Below the pieces are notes generated by a model. That model made no database searches and was not told the origin of the DNA. It was given only the letters and a program-made list of their open reading frames with translations. Of a stretch of DNA of 64,000 bases, positions 56,431 to 64,000 are shown piece after piece. The translations under genes and the position numbers were made by a program. The number at the start of each line of letters is the position of its first letter. Within the stretch, counting starts at the first letter, position 1. The DNA comes from Sediminicoccus rosea. Lineage in GTDB: Bacteria > Pseudomonadota > Alphaproteobacteria > Acetobacterales > Acetobacteraceae. The DNA is taken from positions 737,501-801,500 of the forward strand of contig NZ_CP137852.1 in assembly GCF_033547095.1 (NCBI RefSeq), read 5' to 3'.

Positions 56431-58122
56431 ATGGCGTGGTTCGCGGAATTTCTCGTCAGATATCCGGAACTCGCGCTGTTCCTGGTCATCAGCATCGGAT
56501 ACCTCATCGGCCGCGTGCGGATCGCGGGCTTCAGCCTCGGTCCCGTCACCGGCTCGCTCTTCGCGGGCATCCTGATCGGACAGTTCGCGCATGTGCCGGT
56601 CTCGGGCATGGCGAAGTCCTTTCTCTTCCTGCTCTTCCTCTTCGGCATCGGCTATTCGGTCGGCCCGCAATTCGTGCAGGCGCTGAAGCGGGACGGGCTG
56701 AAGCCCGTGCTGCTCGCCATCATCTGCTGCGTCACGGGGTTGCTCACCGCCATCACCGTGGCGAAGACGCTGGGCCTGGATGCGGGCTTCGCGGCCGGCC
56801 TCGTCTCCGGCGCGCTGACCGAAAGCCCCGCCATGGGTACCGCGACCGAGGCGATCAACGCCCTGCCGCTCCCGCCCGAGGAGCGTGCGCGCCTGGTCGC
56901 GCACATCGCGGTGGCGGATGCGGTCTGCTACGTCTTCGGGGCGGTGGGTGCCATCCTGTTCTGCAGCGTGGTCGGCCCACGCCTGCTCGGCATCGACCTC
57001 AAGGCCGAGGCGTTGGCGCTGGAGCGTGAACTCGGTATCACCCGGCGTCCGCCGGGCACCATCTCCGCCTGGCGCCGCATCGAGGCGCGCGCCTATCGCG
57101 TGCCGGAGGGCGCGGCCGTCATCGGCATGACCATCGCGGCGGCGGAGGCGCGCAGCGGGGTGCACCGTCTCTTCGTCGAGCGCGTGCGGCGGAATGGCGA
57201 ATTGCTGGAGGGCACGCCGGAGCTGGTGCTGGCGGTGGGCGACGTGGTGGCCGTCACCGGCCCGCGCGCCGCACTGCTCGAAGTGGTGGGCCCGCTGGCG
57301 GAGGAGGTCGAGGACCAGGAGCTGCTCGACATCCCTGTCAGCCTGGTGGACGTGCTGCTGACGAGTGCGGAGGTCGCCGGCCGCTCCGTCGCGGAGCTGG
57401 CGCGCGAGCCGGGCGCCCGCAGCCTCTTCCTGCGCGGGGTGCGCCGCGGCGGGCAGGAACTGCCGCTCTCACCCGGCCTGGTGCTGGAGCGCGGGGACAT
57501 GCTCCGCCTCGCCGGGCCCGCCCCCACCGTGGCGCGTGCGGCCGCGCGCATCGGCGCGGTGGTGGCGCCGGTCGCCAGCACGGATTTCGTCGTGCTGGGC
57601 CTCGCCATCTTCCTGGGCGGGCTGGCCGGCGTGCTGGTCACCTTCACCGTGGGCGGGCTGCAGATCTCGCTCAGCACCAGCGTGGGCACGCTGCTGGCCG
57701 GGCTCGTCGTCGGCCATCTGCGTACGCGCTTCCCGCTCTTCGGCCGCATCCCGGATGACGCCGTCTCGCTGATGACGGCGCTCGGCCTCGCCGCCTTCGT
57801 GGCGATGACCGGGCTGCATGCCGGGCCGGTCTTCGTCTCGGCGCTGGCTGAGGCGGGCATTGGCCTGCTCTTCGGCGGCATGGTGGTGACGCTCATGCCA
57901 ATGATCGTGGGCCTCTATTTCGGCCGCTATGTGCTGCGGATGAACCCCATCCTCCTCCTGGGCGGGCTGGCGGGCGCGCAGACCATGACGCCTGCGATGG
58001 CTGCCGTGCAGGATCGTTCGGGCAGCGCGGTCGCGGTGCTGGGCTATACGCCCGCCGCACCCTTCGGCCACATCCTGCTGACCACCTGGGGCACCATCAT
58101 CGTGGGCGTGATCGCCGGATGA
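56431..58122 (+). CDS. AspT-like aspartate:alanine exchanger-family transporter (563 aa)
   Basis: This is an inner-membrane transporter. Two membrane halves of five to six segments each surround two central RCK_C/TrkA-C-type domains (about residues 215-300 and 305-385; EVAGRSVAELAREPGARSLF and LVLERGDMLRLAG). The first half has GIGYSVGPQFVQALKRDG, the second GLHAGPVFVSALAEAGIG and NPILLLGGLAGAQTMTPAMA, the repeated YidE/AspT signature. The family exchanges carboxylates or amino acids; the substrate is not known. AAGGAGAG before the ATG supports the start. Confidence 0.9.
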   Translation: MAWFAEFLVRYPELALFLVISIGYLIGRVRIAGFSLGPVTGSLFAGILIGQFAHVPVSGMAKSFLFLLFLFGIGYSVGPQFVQALKRDGLKPVLLAIICCVTGLLTAITVAKTLGLDAGFAAGLVSGALTESPAMGTATEAINALPLPPEERARLVAHIAVADAVCYVFGAVGAILFCSVVGPRLLGIDLKAEALALERELGITRRPPGTISAWRRIEARAYRVPEGAAVIGMTIAAAEARSGVHRLFVERVRRNGELLEGTPELVLAVGDVVAVTGPRAALLEVVGPLAEEVEDQELLDIPVSLVDVLLTSAEVAGRSVAELAREPGARSLFLRGVRRGGQELPLSPGLVLERGDMLRLAGPAPTVARAAARIGAVVAPVASTDFVVLGLAIFLGGLAGVLVTFTVGGLQISLSTSVGTLLAGLVVGHLRTRFPLFGRIPDDAVSLMTALGLAAFVAMTGLHAGPVFVSALAEAGIGLLFGGMVVTLMPMIVGLYFGRYVLRMNPILLLGGLAGAQTMTPAMAAVQDRSGSAVAVLGYTPAAPFGHILLTTWGTIIVGVIAG

Positions 58123-58279
58123 GCGGCCTCACCCTCGCGGGCGTGGTGGGCCGGCGCCGTGGAGGACAAGGAGGCGGTGCGGGCCGGCTTGCTCTCCGCC
58201 AGCGTCGCCATCCTGACCGTGGGGCGACCGTGGCCCCCTGAACGCCCATGGCGGGGCGCGCCTGAGGGGCTGGCGCCAA

Positions 58280-59080
58280 TCAAAGGTCGAAAGGCCCGCT
58301 CTGATCGAGATAGTCGTGGCTGTGCACGATCACCGCGTCGTCGCTCACCCGCACCAAGGCATAGGCGGCAGGTTCATGGCTGCCCGGCACGGTTCCGCGT
58401 TCGGAGAGGTCGAGTGCCACCTGGTGCGCGGTGCCGCGGATCGAGCTGAAGGGGATGCCCCGCCATGATCCCGCCAGCGGCCGGTGCAGATGGCCGTGGA
58501 ACATGTGCCGGATGCGCGGCTGGTGCGGCGCGAGCACGGCGGCCAGCTCGGCCGCATGCATCATCTGGATGCGATCCATCTGGACGATGCCCACGGGCAT
58601 GGGCGGGTGGTGCAGGAACAGGAAGACCGCCCCCTCGCTCTCGGCCAGGCGGGCGGCCAGCCAGGCCAGCCGCTTCTCGCACAGCGCACCGGCATGGGTG
58701 CCGGGTGTCTTGGTGTCGAGTAGGAGGAAGAGCCCTGCCTCCGTTTCGATCGCCTGCTGGACGAAGCCGTCTTCGTCCACGCCCTGATCGGGGAAGGCGG
58801 CGCGGAAATGGTCGCGCTCGTCATGATTGCCGAGCATCAGGTGGAAGGGCAGGGGCAGCCCCTCCAGGATCTCGCGCAGCTGCGCATAGGCTTCGGGCTG
58901 GCCGTGATGCGTCAGGTCGCCGGTGGCGATCACGAATGCAGCCGGTGCTGCGCTGCCGGGGCCGTGCCGCTCGGCGATGCTCCTGACCGCCATGCGCAGC
59001 CGCTCCGCCGGGTCGAGCCCGTAATTGGTCTCGCCGGCGGGCAGGATGTGCAGGTCGGTGATGTGGATGAAGTCGAACAT
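58280..59080 (-). CDS. GpdQ-like metallophosphoesterase (266 aa)
   Basis: This is a binuclear metal phosphodiesterase. Metal ligands are seen in HITDLHI (DxH), IATGDLTHHG (GD), MLGNHDERD (GNHD), FLHHPP and FHGHLHRP (GHxH). The GpdQ/cyclic nucleotide phosphodiesterase class fits in length and motif spacing. It is the last gene of the minus-strand ABC operon, 4 bases after the binding protein. With Ugp-like genes next to it, it may release glycerol-3-phosphate from imported glycerophosphodiesters. This is inference. Confidence 0.88.
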   Translation of the reverse strand: MFDFIHITDLHILPAGETNYGLDPAERLRMAVRSIAERHGPGSAAPAAFVIATGDLTHHGQPEAYAQLREILEGLPLPFHLMLGNHDERDHFRAAFPDQGVDEDGFVQQAIETEAGLFLLLDTKTPGTHAGALCEKRLAWLAARLAESEGAVFLFLHHPPMPVGIVQMDRIQMMHAAELAAVLAPHQPRIRHMFHGHLHRPLAGSWRGIPFSSIRGTAHQVALDLSERGTVPGSHEPAAYALVRVSDDAVIVHSHDYLDQSGPFDL

Positions 59081-59084
59081 CGGA

Positions 59085-60356
59085 TCAGCGGCGCGGCAGC
59101 AGGGCTTGCACGTCGGCCGCCATGCGGGTCAGCGCCGCCTGCGGCTCGGCCCGCCGGGCCACCACGCTTTGCAGATGGTCATTGATCGTGTCGGTGATGC
59201 GCAGCGCGTTCTGGCCGGGGAAGGCGTACCAGCCGGTGATCACATCCTGCTGGCGGAAGGTGACGAGGTGGTTCGGGTTCTCGCGGTAGAAGCGGCCCAG
59301 CATCTCCTCGCGCTGCGCCGGGATGGTGCTGGCGGGCATATAGCCGGTGGCGTTGACCATCATGGTGGCGCCGACCGGGCCGGTCGCGAATTTGATGAAC
59401 TCCCAGGCGGCGGCCTGCTTCGCCGCGTCGCGCGTGAACATCATCGCGACATTGCCGCCGGCCGGCAGCCGCGCATTCGGGGCCGAGAGCGGGTAGCGGC
59501 CGCAGACCAGCGGGAAACGGCCGCCGATCTCGCGGTTGTAGCGGCCGAGCTGGGCGGTGGACTGCATCGAGATGCCCAGGCGCCCGGCGAAGAAATCGGC
59601 GATGGCGGCGTTCGGCCGCATGTCGGGCATGCGGCCCTCATCCACGAGCATGCGCAGGGCCGCGATGGCGCGCTGGCCCTGCTCATTGCCCATCGCCACC
59701 TGGCGCTCATCGGCTGACAGCATGGTCCCGCCATGGCTGAAGACCAGCGCCTGCCAGGCCCAGTTTCCGGTGATGGTCCAGTCGTAGAACATGCCGTTCA
59801 GGTTCTCGGCCGTGCCATGGATGGCACGCGCCAGCGCCGCGACCTCGGCCCAGCTGCTGGGCAGCTTCTCCGGATTGCCGCCGGCGCGGCGCAGCTGTTC
59901 CATATTGTAGTAGAGGATGGGCGTGGAGAGCGCGAAGCCGATGCCGGTCTGCAACTGGCCGACCTGGCCGAGCGACAGCAGGCTCTCCGAATAACCCTGC
60001 TCGGCGAGGCGCGCATCGGCCGCCATGAAGGGCTTGAGGTCCACCGGGATTTCGCGTTCGACCAGCGTGCGCTGCCGGTTCAGGCCATGGAAGGCGACAT
60101 CGGGCAACTGGCGCGTCACCGCATCGCGCAGGTTGCGCTGGAGGATGGCCTCGTAATCGGGCTCGGGCGCGCGGATCGTCACGCGGATGTTGGGGTTGGC
60201 CCGCATGAAGGCGGTGGCCACCTCCTCCATCAGGCCGCGGAACAGCTCCGGGATGGAATACTGGATGGAGATGTCCGTGGGGGCGGTCTGTGCCAGGGCT
60301 GGCGCTGCCAGGGCAGGAAAGGCAAGCGGCGTGGCAAGCAGGGTGCGGCGATGCAT
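59085..60356 (-). CDS. ABC transporter extracellular solute-binding protein (Ugp/sugar type, 423 aa)
   Basis: This is a family-1 periplasmic binding protein. The signal peptide (MHRRTLLATPLAFPALAAPALAQT, cut at about residue 23) has a twin-arginine-like start. The mature part has TAFMRANPNIRVTI, NMEQLRRAGGNPEKLPSSWAE and FFAGRLGISMQSTAQLGRY. The ATG at 60356 is preceded by GGAG. The order permease, permease, binding protein, phosphodiesterase and the resemblance to UgpB suggest G3P or glycerophosphodiester uptake; sugars are possible too. Confidence 0.91.
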   Translation of the reverse strand: MHRRTLLATPLAFPALAAPALAQTAPTDISIQYSIPELFRGLMEEVATAFMRANPNIRVTIRAPEPDYEAILQRNLRDAVTRQLPDVAFHGLNRQRTLVEREIPVDLKPFMAADARLAEQGYSESLLSLGQVGQLQTGIGFALSTPILYYNMEQLRRAGGNPEKLPSSWAEVAALARAIHGTAENLNGMFYDWTITGNWAWQALVFSHGGTMLSADERQVAMGNEQGQRAIAALRMLVDEGRMPDMRPNAAIADFFAGRLGISMQSTAQLGRYNREIGGRFPLVCGRYPLSAPNARLPAGGNVAMMFTRDAAKQAAAWEFIKFATGPVGATMMVNATGYMPASTIPAQREEMLGRFYRENPNHLVTFRQQDVITGWYAFPGQNALRITDTINDHLQSVVARRAEPQAALTRMAADVQALLPRR

Positions 60357-60382
60357 GGCGGGGCTCCAGCGAGTGTTGTGGG

Positions 60383-61198
60383 TCATTTCACGCCCGTCAT
60401 CGTCACGCCCGAGATGAAGGCGCGCTGGGCGAGCAGGAAGGCGAGGGCAAGGGGCGCGGTCACCACCGTGGCGGCCGCCATCAGCGGCCCGAAGGAGGTG
60501 CCCGCCTCGGCATTCGAGAAGAAGGCGATGCCGAGGGGCGGCGTCATCAGGTGTTCCTCCTGCACCGCGATCAGCGGCCAGAAGAACTCGTTCCAGTTCC
60601 AGATGAAGGAGAGGCAGGCGAAGGCCGCGATGGCGGGTGCGGCGGTCGGCAGCATGATCCGCCAAACGATGGCCCATTCGGACAGCCCGTCCATCCGCGC
60701 CGCCGCGATCAGGTCATCGGGCACGGTGCGGAAGAATTGCCGCATCAGGAAAATGCCGAACACCGAGATGGTGGAGGGCAGGATGATGGCGGCGTAGGTG
60801 TTGAGCAGCCCGAGCTGCCACAGCCCGATATAGAGCGGGATGGCCGGCACCTGCGGCGGGATCAGCAGGGCCAGCACCACCAGCGCGAAGGCCGCCTCGC
60901 GCCCACGCCAGCGCAGCTTGGCCAGGGCATAGGCCATGGGCAGCGCGGTGATGGCCTGGGCGGCGAAGATGCAGAGCGTGACGAAGAGCCCGTTCGCCAT
61001 GAAGCGCGCCAGCGGCACCTTGGTGAAGGCGGCCGTGTAGTTCTCGACTGCGTGCCATTGCGTGGGCAGGAGTGCGAATTGCGGTGAAAACACCTCGCCC
61101 GGCGGCTTCAGCGAGATGGACAGCATGATGACGAAGGGCGCCAGCATGGCCACGGCACCGGCCAGCAGCACGAGATGTGTCAGCGCGCGCCTAACCAT
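60383..61198 (-). CDS. ABC transporter permease, MalG/UgpE type (271 aa)
   Basis: This is an inner-membrane permease with six hydrophobic segments. MLSISLKPPGEVFSPQFALL is the typical first periplasmic part and AARMDGLSEWAIVWRIMLPT the EAA loop that binds the ATPase. It overlaps the previous permease by 8 bases. Forms the channel with the MalF-type permease. Confidence 0.94.
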   Translation of the reverse strand: MVRRALTHLVLLAGAVAMLAPFVIMLSISLKPPGEVFSPQFALLPTQWHAVENYTAAFTKVPLARFMANGLFVTLCIFAAQAITALPMAYALAKLRWRGREAAFALVVLALLIPPQVPAIPLYIGLWQLGLLNTYAAIILPSTISVFGIFLMRQFFRTVPDDLIAAARMDGLSEWAIVWRIMLPTAAPAIAAFACLSFIWNWNEFFWPLIAVQEEHLMTPPLGIAFFSNAEAGTSFGPLMAAATVVTAPLALAFLLAQRAFISGVTMTGVK

Positions 61199-62096
61199 AA
61201 TGCGCCCGCCGATCCAGGATCACGGTCTGCGCCAGGGTGATGGCGAGGGTGAGGAGCAGGAACACCATCGTGATGGCGGCGCCATAGGCCGAGCGCAGGA
61301 AGGTGAAGCCCTGCTGCACCATGGTGAAGAGCAGCACCTCGGTGGATTTCGAGGGCCCGCCCTCGGTCAGCACCTGGACCGTGTCGAAGACCTGGAAGCT
61401 ACGGATGGCGGTGATGGCGACGACGAAGACCAGTGCCGGGCCCAGCATCGGCCAGGTCACGCGGCGGAAACGCTCCCAGGTGCCATCGGCGCCATCCATC
61501 GCCAGCGCCTCGTACAGATCAGGCGGGATGGCTTTCAGCCCCGCCATGAACAGCACCATGGCCAGGCCGAGATTCTGCCAGACGCCGATGGCGGCCAGCG
61601 CGAACAAGGCCGTGTCCGGGTTCTGCAGCCAGTCGGCGGTGGGCAGGCCCAGGGCCCGGAAGACCTGATTCACGAAGCCCACACTGGGGTGGAACATGAA
61701 CTCCCAGACCAGCGCCATGGCCAGCAGCGTGCTGGCCACCGGCAGGAAATAGGCGGCGCGATAGAAGCCGCGCAGCTTGGGCCCCACGCTCTCGATCGCG
61801 ACGGCGGCGAGGAGCCCGAGCATTACCGTGGCGGGCACCGAGATGCCGACATAGATCACCGTGTTGCGCAGGCTGATCCAGAACACCCGGTCGCCCCACA
61901 TCTCCTCGTAGTTGTCGAGGCCGGCGAAGCGGATCTGCGGCTCGCCGAAATTCCAGTCGGTGAGCGAGAGCAGGCCGACCGCGACGGCTGGGCCCAGCAG
62001 CATGAGCCACATCAGGATGAGGGCCGGCAGCGCCAGCAGCGTGCCGGCCAGCGCCTCTGCGCGCCGGGGGCTGGGTGGGCGTCGCGGATCAGCCAA
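61191..62096 (-). CDS. ABC transporter permease, MalF/UgpA type (301 aa)
   Basis: This is an inner-membrane permease. It shows LLSLTDWNFGEPQIRFAGLD near the start and the EAA loop EALAMDGADGTWERFRRVTW. The start is taken as TTG at 62096 (then ADPRRPP), which overlaps the end of the ATPase gene by 8 bases. A longer frame to 62240 lies over that gene and would not add a family domain. Confidence 0.9.
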   Translation of the reverse strand: MADPRRPPSPRRAEALAGTLLALPALILMWLMLLGPAVAVGLLSLTDWNFGEPQIRFAGLDNYEEMWGDRVFWISLRNTVIYVGISVPATVMLGLLAAVAIESVGPKLRGFYRAAYFLPVASTLLAMALVWEFMFHPSVGFVNQVFRALGLPTADWLQNPDTALFALAAIGVWQNLGLAMVLFMAGLKAIPPDLYEALAMDGADGTWERFRRVTWPMLGPALVFVVAITAIRSFQVFDTVQVLTEGGPSKSTEVLLFTMVQQGFTFLRSAYGAAITMVFLLLTLAITLAQTVILDRRAHYG

Positions 62097-63219
62097 GCGC
62101 GGCCTCCCGCAGCGCGGCCTGCAGGGGCAGCCGCCGGCCATCCGGGCCGAACAGCACCGCCTTGCGCACGGCCAGCCGCAGGGCCTGCCCCGCGAGCATC
62201 CCCCGCGCCGCGTCAGGTGCGAGCCGCAGCACCGCGCCACCCTCGAGGTGGCACAGGGTCTCGGCGCCCAGATGCTCGATCAGCGCGATGACGCCAGGGA
62301 TGCCGTGGCCGGCCGGCACCCAGCCCTCGGGCCGGACGCCTAGCATCACCGGACCACGCGCCGGGCTGAGCCAGGGCAGGCGGACATCACCAACCATCAC
62401 CGCGCCGTCCTCGCCGACATGGGCGGGCAGCGCGTTCATGGGCGGCGAGCCGATGAAGCGGGCGACCTCCAGACTGGCCGGCTCGTCATAGAGCTCCTGC
62501 GGCGGCGCCAATTGCAGCACGCGGCCGGCCTGCATCACCGCCACGCGGTCGGCCATCGCCATCGCCTCACCCTGGTCATGGGTGACGTAGAGGGTGGTGA
62601 CGCCGAGCCTGCGGGTGAGCGCCACGATCTCGGCCCGCGCCTCCGCCCGCAGGCGCGCATCGAGGTTGGACAGCGGCTCATCCATCAGGAAGGCCGCGGG
62701 GCTGCGAACCATCGCGCGGGCCAGGGCCACGCGCTGGCGCTGCCCGCCGGAGAGTTGCGCCGGCTTGCGGGCGAGCAGCGGCGCGAGACCGAGCGGCGCC
62801 GCGACGGCCGCGACATCGGCCGCGATCGCCTGGCGCGCCGCGCCCGACCAAATCCGCCCCAGCACCGGAATGCGCTGGATCGCCGACATCCGGCGCATCT
62901 CCAGCGGGAGGGCGATGTTCTGGCCGACGGTCATGTAGGGGTAGAGGGCGTAGCTCTGAAACACCATGGCGAGGTCCCGCGCCTTGGGGGGCAGCGCATC
63001 CACGCGGCGGTCACCGATCAGCACCTCGCCGGCATCGGCGGTTTCCAATCCGGCGAGGATCCGCAGCAGGGTGGATTTGCCACAGCCGGACGCGCCCAGG
63101 ATGGCGACGAACTCGCCCTCGGAGACGTCGAGCGTGACGTCCCGCAACACAGGTGTGGCACCGAAGCTCTTCTGGATGCCTCGCAACAAAACGCCCGGCA
63201 CAAGCACCCTCCCACCCAT
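62089..63219 (-). CDS. ABC transporter ATPase, UgpC/MalK type (376 aa)
   Basis: This is the first gene of the operon. Walker A is LGASGCGKST, Q loop VFQSYALYPYMTV, signature QLSGGQRQRVALARAM, Walker B FLMDEPLSNLDA, and the switch VTHDQGEAMAMADR. The C-terminal TOBE/MalK-like domain (VMLGVRPEGWVP) is present. The N-terminus carries a few extra residues before LLRGIQKSFG; an alternative start is GTG within them. It serves both permeases as the energy subunit. Confidence 0.93.
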   Translation of the reverse strand: MGGRVLVPGVLLRGIQKSFGATPVLRDVTLDVSEGEFVAILGASGCGKSTLLRILAGLETADAGEVLIGDRRVDALPPKARDLAMVFQSYALYPYMTVGQNIALPLEMRRMSAIQRIPVLGRIWSGAARQAIAADVAAVAAPLGLAPLLARKPAQLSGGQRQRVALARAMVRSPAAFLMDEPLSNLDARLRAEARAEIVALTRRLGVTTLYVTHDQGEAMAMADRVAVMQAGRVLQLAPPQELYDEPASLEVARFIGSPPMNALPAHVGEDGAVMVGDVRLPWLSPARGPVMLGVRPEGWVPAGHGIPGVIALIEHLGAETLCHLEGGAVLRLAPDAARGMLAGQALRLAVRKAVLFGPDGRRLPLQAALREAALG

Positions 63220-63938
63220 CAGGTTGCGAGGCGGGGGTAGGGCAGGGGCATGTCACCGATGCTGCGAATGGAAGAAGCTTTGGCGACAGGCGGTGGCGTG
63301 TATCCCGCCTGCCTCCACCTCTTCCGGATTCATCCGCGAAGCTTGAGAGGCTTCAGCGAAGCCAGCCCCCGTGCCGCACCCGGCCCAGACACCTCCTGGC
63401 GGGAGGCCGTGGCCATCCCCGGCATCCTGTGGTCCAGCGCCTCACTCCGCTTCCGCATCCCGGTCCATGCCCTCCGGATGATCGCGATGGCGCCGCCGGC
63501 GCCGGGCAGCGTGCAGCCGACCCGCCCATCCGTCGGGCAATCGCTGTCGCGCGCGGGCTGGTCCTGCGGGTGCGGATGGCGAACCGGGCTGAGGATCACC
63601 GCGGCGGCGTGTTCGGCGATGGATTCGGGCCAATGGGCCGGCACTCGGATGCGCTCCTTGGCCTCCGGCCGTCCCCCCTTCAATCGATCCCGATGCACGA
63701 CCCAGGCCTCCCTGACCCCAACGGGTCACGTGCGTCTCGGCGTCCTGCGACGCCAGAACGGCCGGAGAGCCAGCCTTTCAAGCAGTCGGCCGGGCGAAGC
63801 ACATTTATCCATGCGGTCAGCCCCATGGACGGGCTAAACAAGCATGAGGCTCTGCGCATCGAAGGCGAGGCGAACAACCTCATCCGGATGCGTTGAGGAC
63901 CGAGCTGCCGCCACCAAGGCACGAGGGAGGAAAGCCGC
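63220..63938. other. Intergenic stretch at the right end
   Basis: About 720 bases upstream of the ABC operon and of the last gene. Several open frames exist (for example 63250-63837 plus, 63330-63698 minus), but none shows a known domain, a ribosome site or convincing codon use. It probably contains the divergent promoters. Confidence 0.4.
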
Positions 63939-64000
63939 ATGCTGCGTGCAGCCGGAGAGGAAGCCGCCGTCGGCTTCCGCCGCTTCGCCGAGCCGGAGGA
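63939..64000 (+). CDS. Start of an unidentified gene, cut by the window edge
   Basis: A strong ribosome site (GGGAGG, 63925-63930) precedes ATG 63939 and opens the frame MLRAAGEEAAVGFRRFAEPE to the end of the window. The 20 codons are too few to name a family. Confidence 0.5.
   Translation, partial: MLRAAGEEAAVGFRRFAEPE

Noticed and set aside
63250-63837. Plus-strand frame of 195 codons near the right end
   Set aside because: No family resemblance, no ribosome site and amino acid composition typical of a shifted frame in GC-rich DNA.

Overview
The window is high-GC alphaproteobacterial chromosome. The 23S-5S-tRNA(fMet) order at the left end, the many solute-binding proteins (TRAP, Bug/TTT, Liv, sugar/G3P ABC) and the overlapping catabolic operons suggest an Acetobacteraceae member of the Roseomonas type. 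The family assignment is inference; no species is claimed.

Layout. (1) 1-2067: 3' part of a ribosomal RNA operon (23S, 5S, initiator tRNA). (2) 2024-19.9 kb: a mobile island inserted at the 3' end of the tRNA-fMet gene. Its left end has a same-strand recombinase block: a small HTH protein, two tyrosine recombinases and a large serine recombinase whose last codons are antisense tRNA. Its cargo is a ribbon-helix-helix protein, a 970-aa dynamin-like GTPase with a C-terminal MITD1-C-like domain, and a convergent pair made of a PLD-nuclease/SNF2 helicase and an N6-adenine methyltransferase. The methyltransferase gene is split by an IS407-type IS3-family element with a 4-bp target duplication; removing the IS restores a perfect reading frame. 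(3) 19.9-21.2 kb: a second, decayed att/recombinase end fused through a 9-bp microhomology to a remnant of the same IS. (4) 21.3-28.2 kb: a GntR-cupin-NIPSNAP-dehydrogenase-TRAP-hydrolase operon and a convergent SDR. (5) 28.5-37 kb: an orphan RTX secretion tail, an exported Ntn hydrolase, and a 2145-aa autotransporter with about 18 glycine-rich repeats. (6) 37.5-47.9 kb: a Bug-SDR operon, then a TetR-headed operon (SDR, Liv ABC transporter, acyl-CoA ligase, enoyl-CoA hydratase). (7) 48.1-54.5 kb: a BisC-like molybdenum oxidoreductase, a second RTX tail, a TauD-like dioxygenase, and an M20 amidohydrolase with an enoyl-CoA hydratase. (8) 55-64 kb: a third, diverged att/terminator-like sequence and third RTX tail, a DUF1622 protein, an AspT-like exchanger with a partial copy, a Ugp-like ABC operon ending in a GpdQ-like phosphodiesterase, and the first codons of one more gene.

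The most notable item is the possible defence or conflict module at 8.6-19.5 kb: a dynamin-like GTPase fused to a domain resembling the C-terminus of the eukaryotic ESCRT-III partner MITD1, next to a PLD-helicase/methyltransferase pair, carried by an element that has both tyrosine and serine recombinases. All family calls rest on motif reading by eye; no database search was run.
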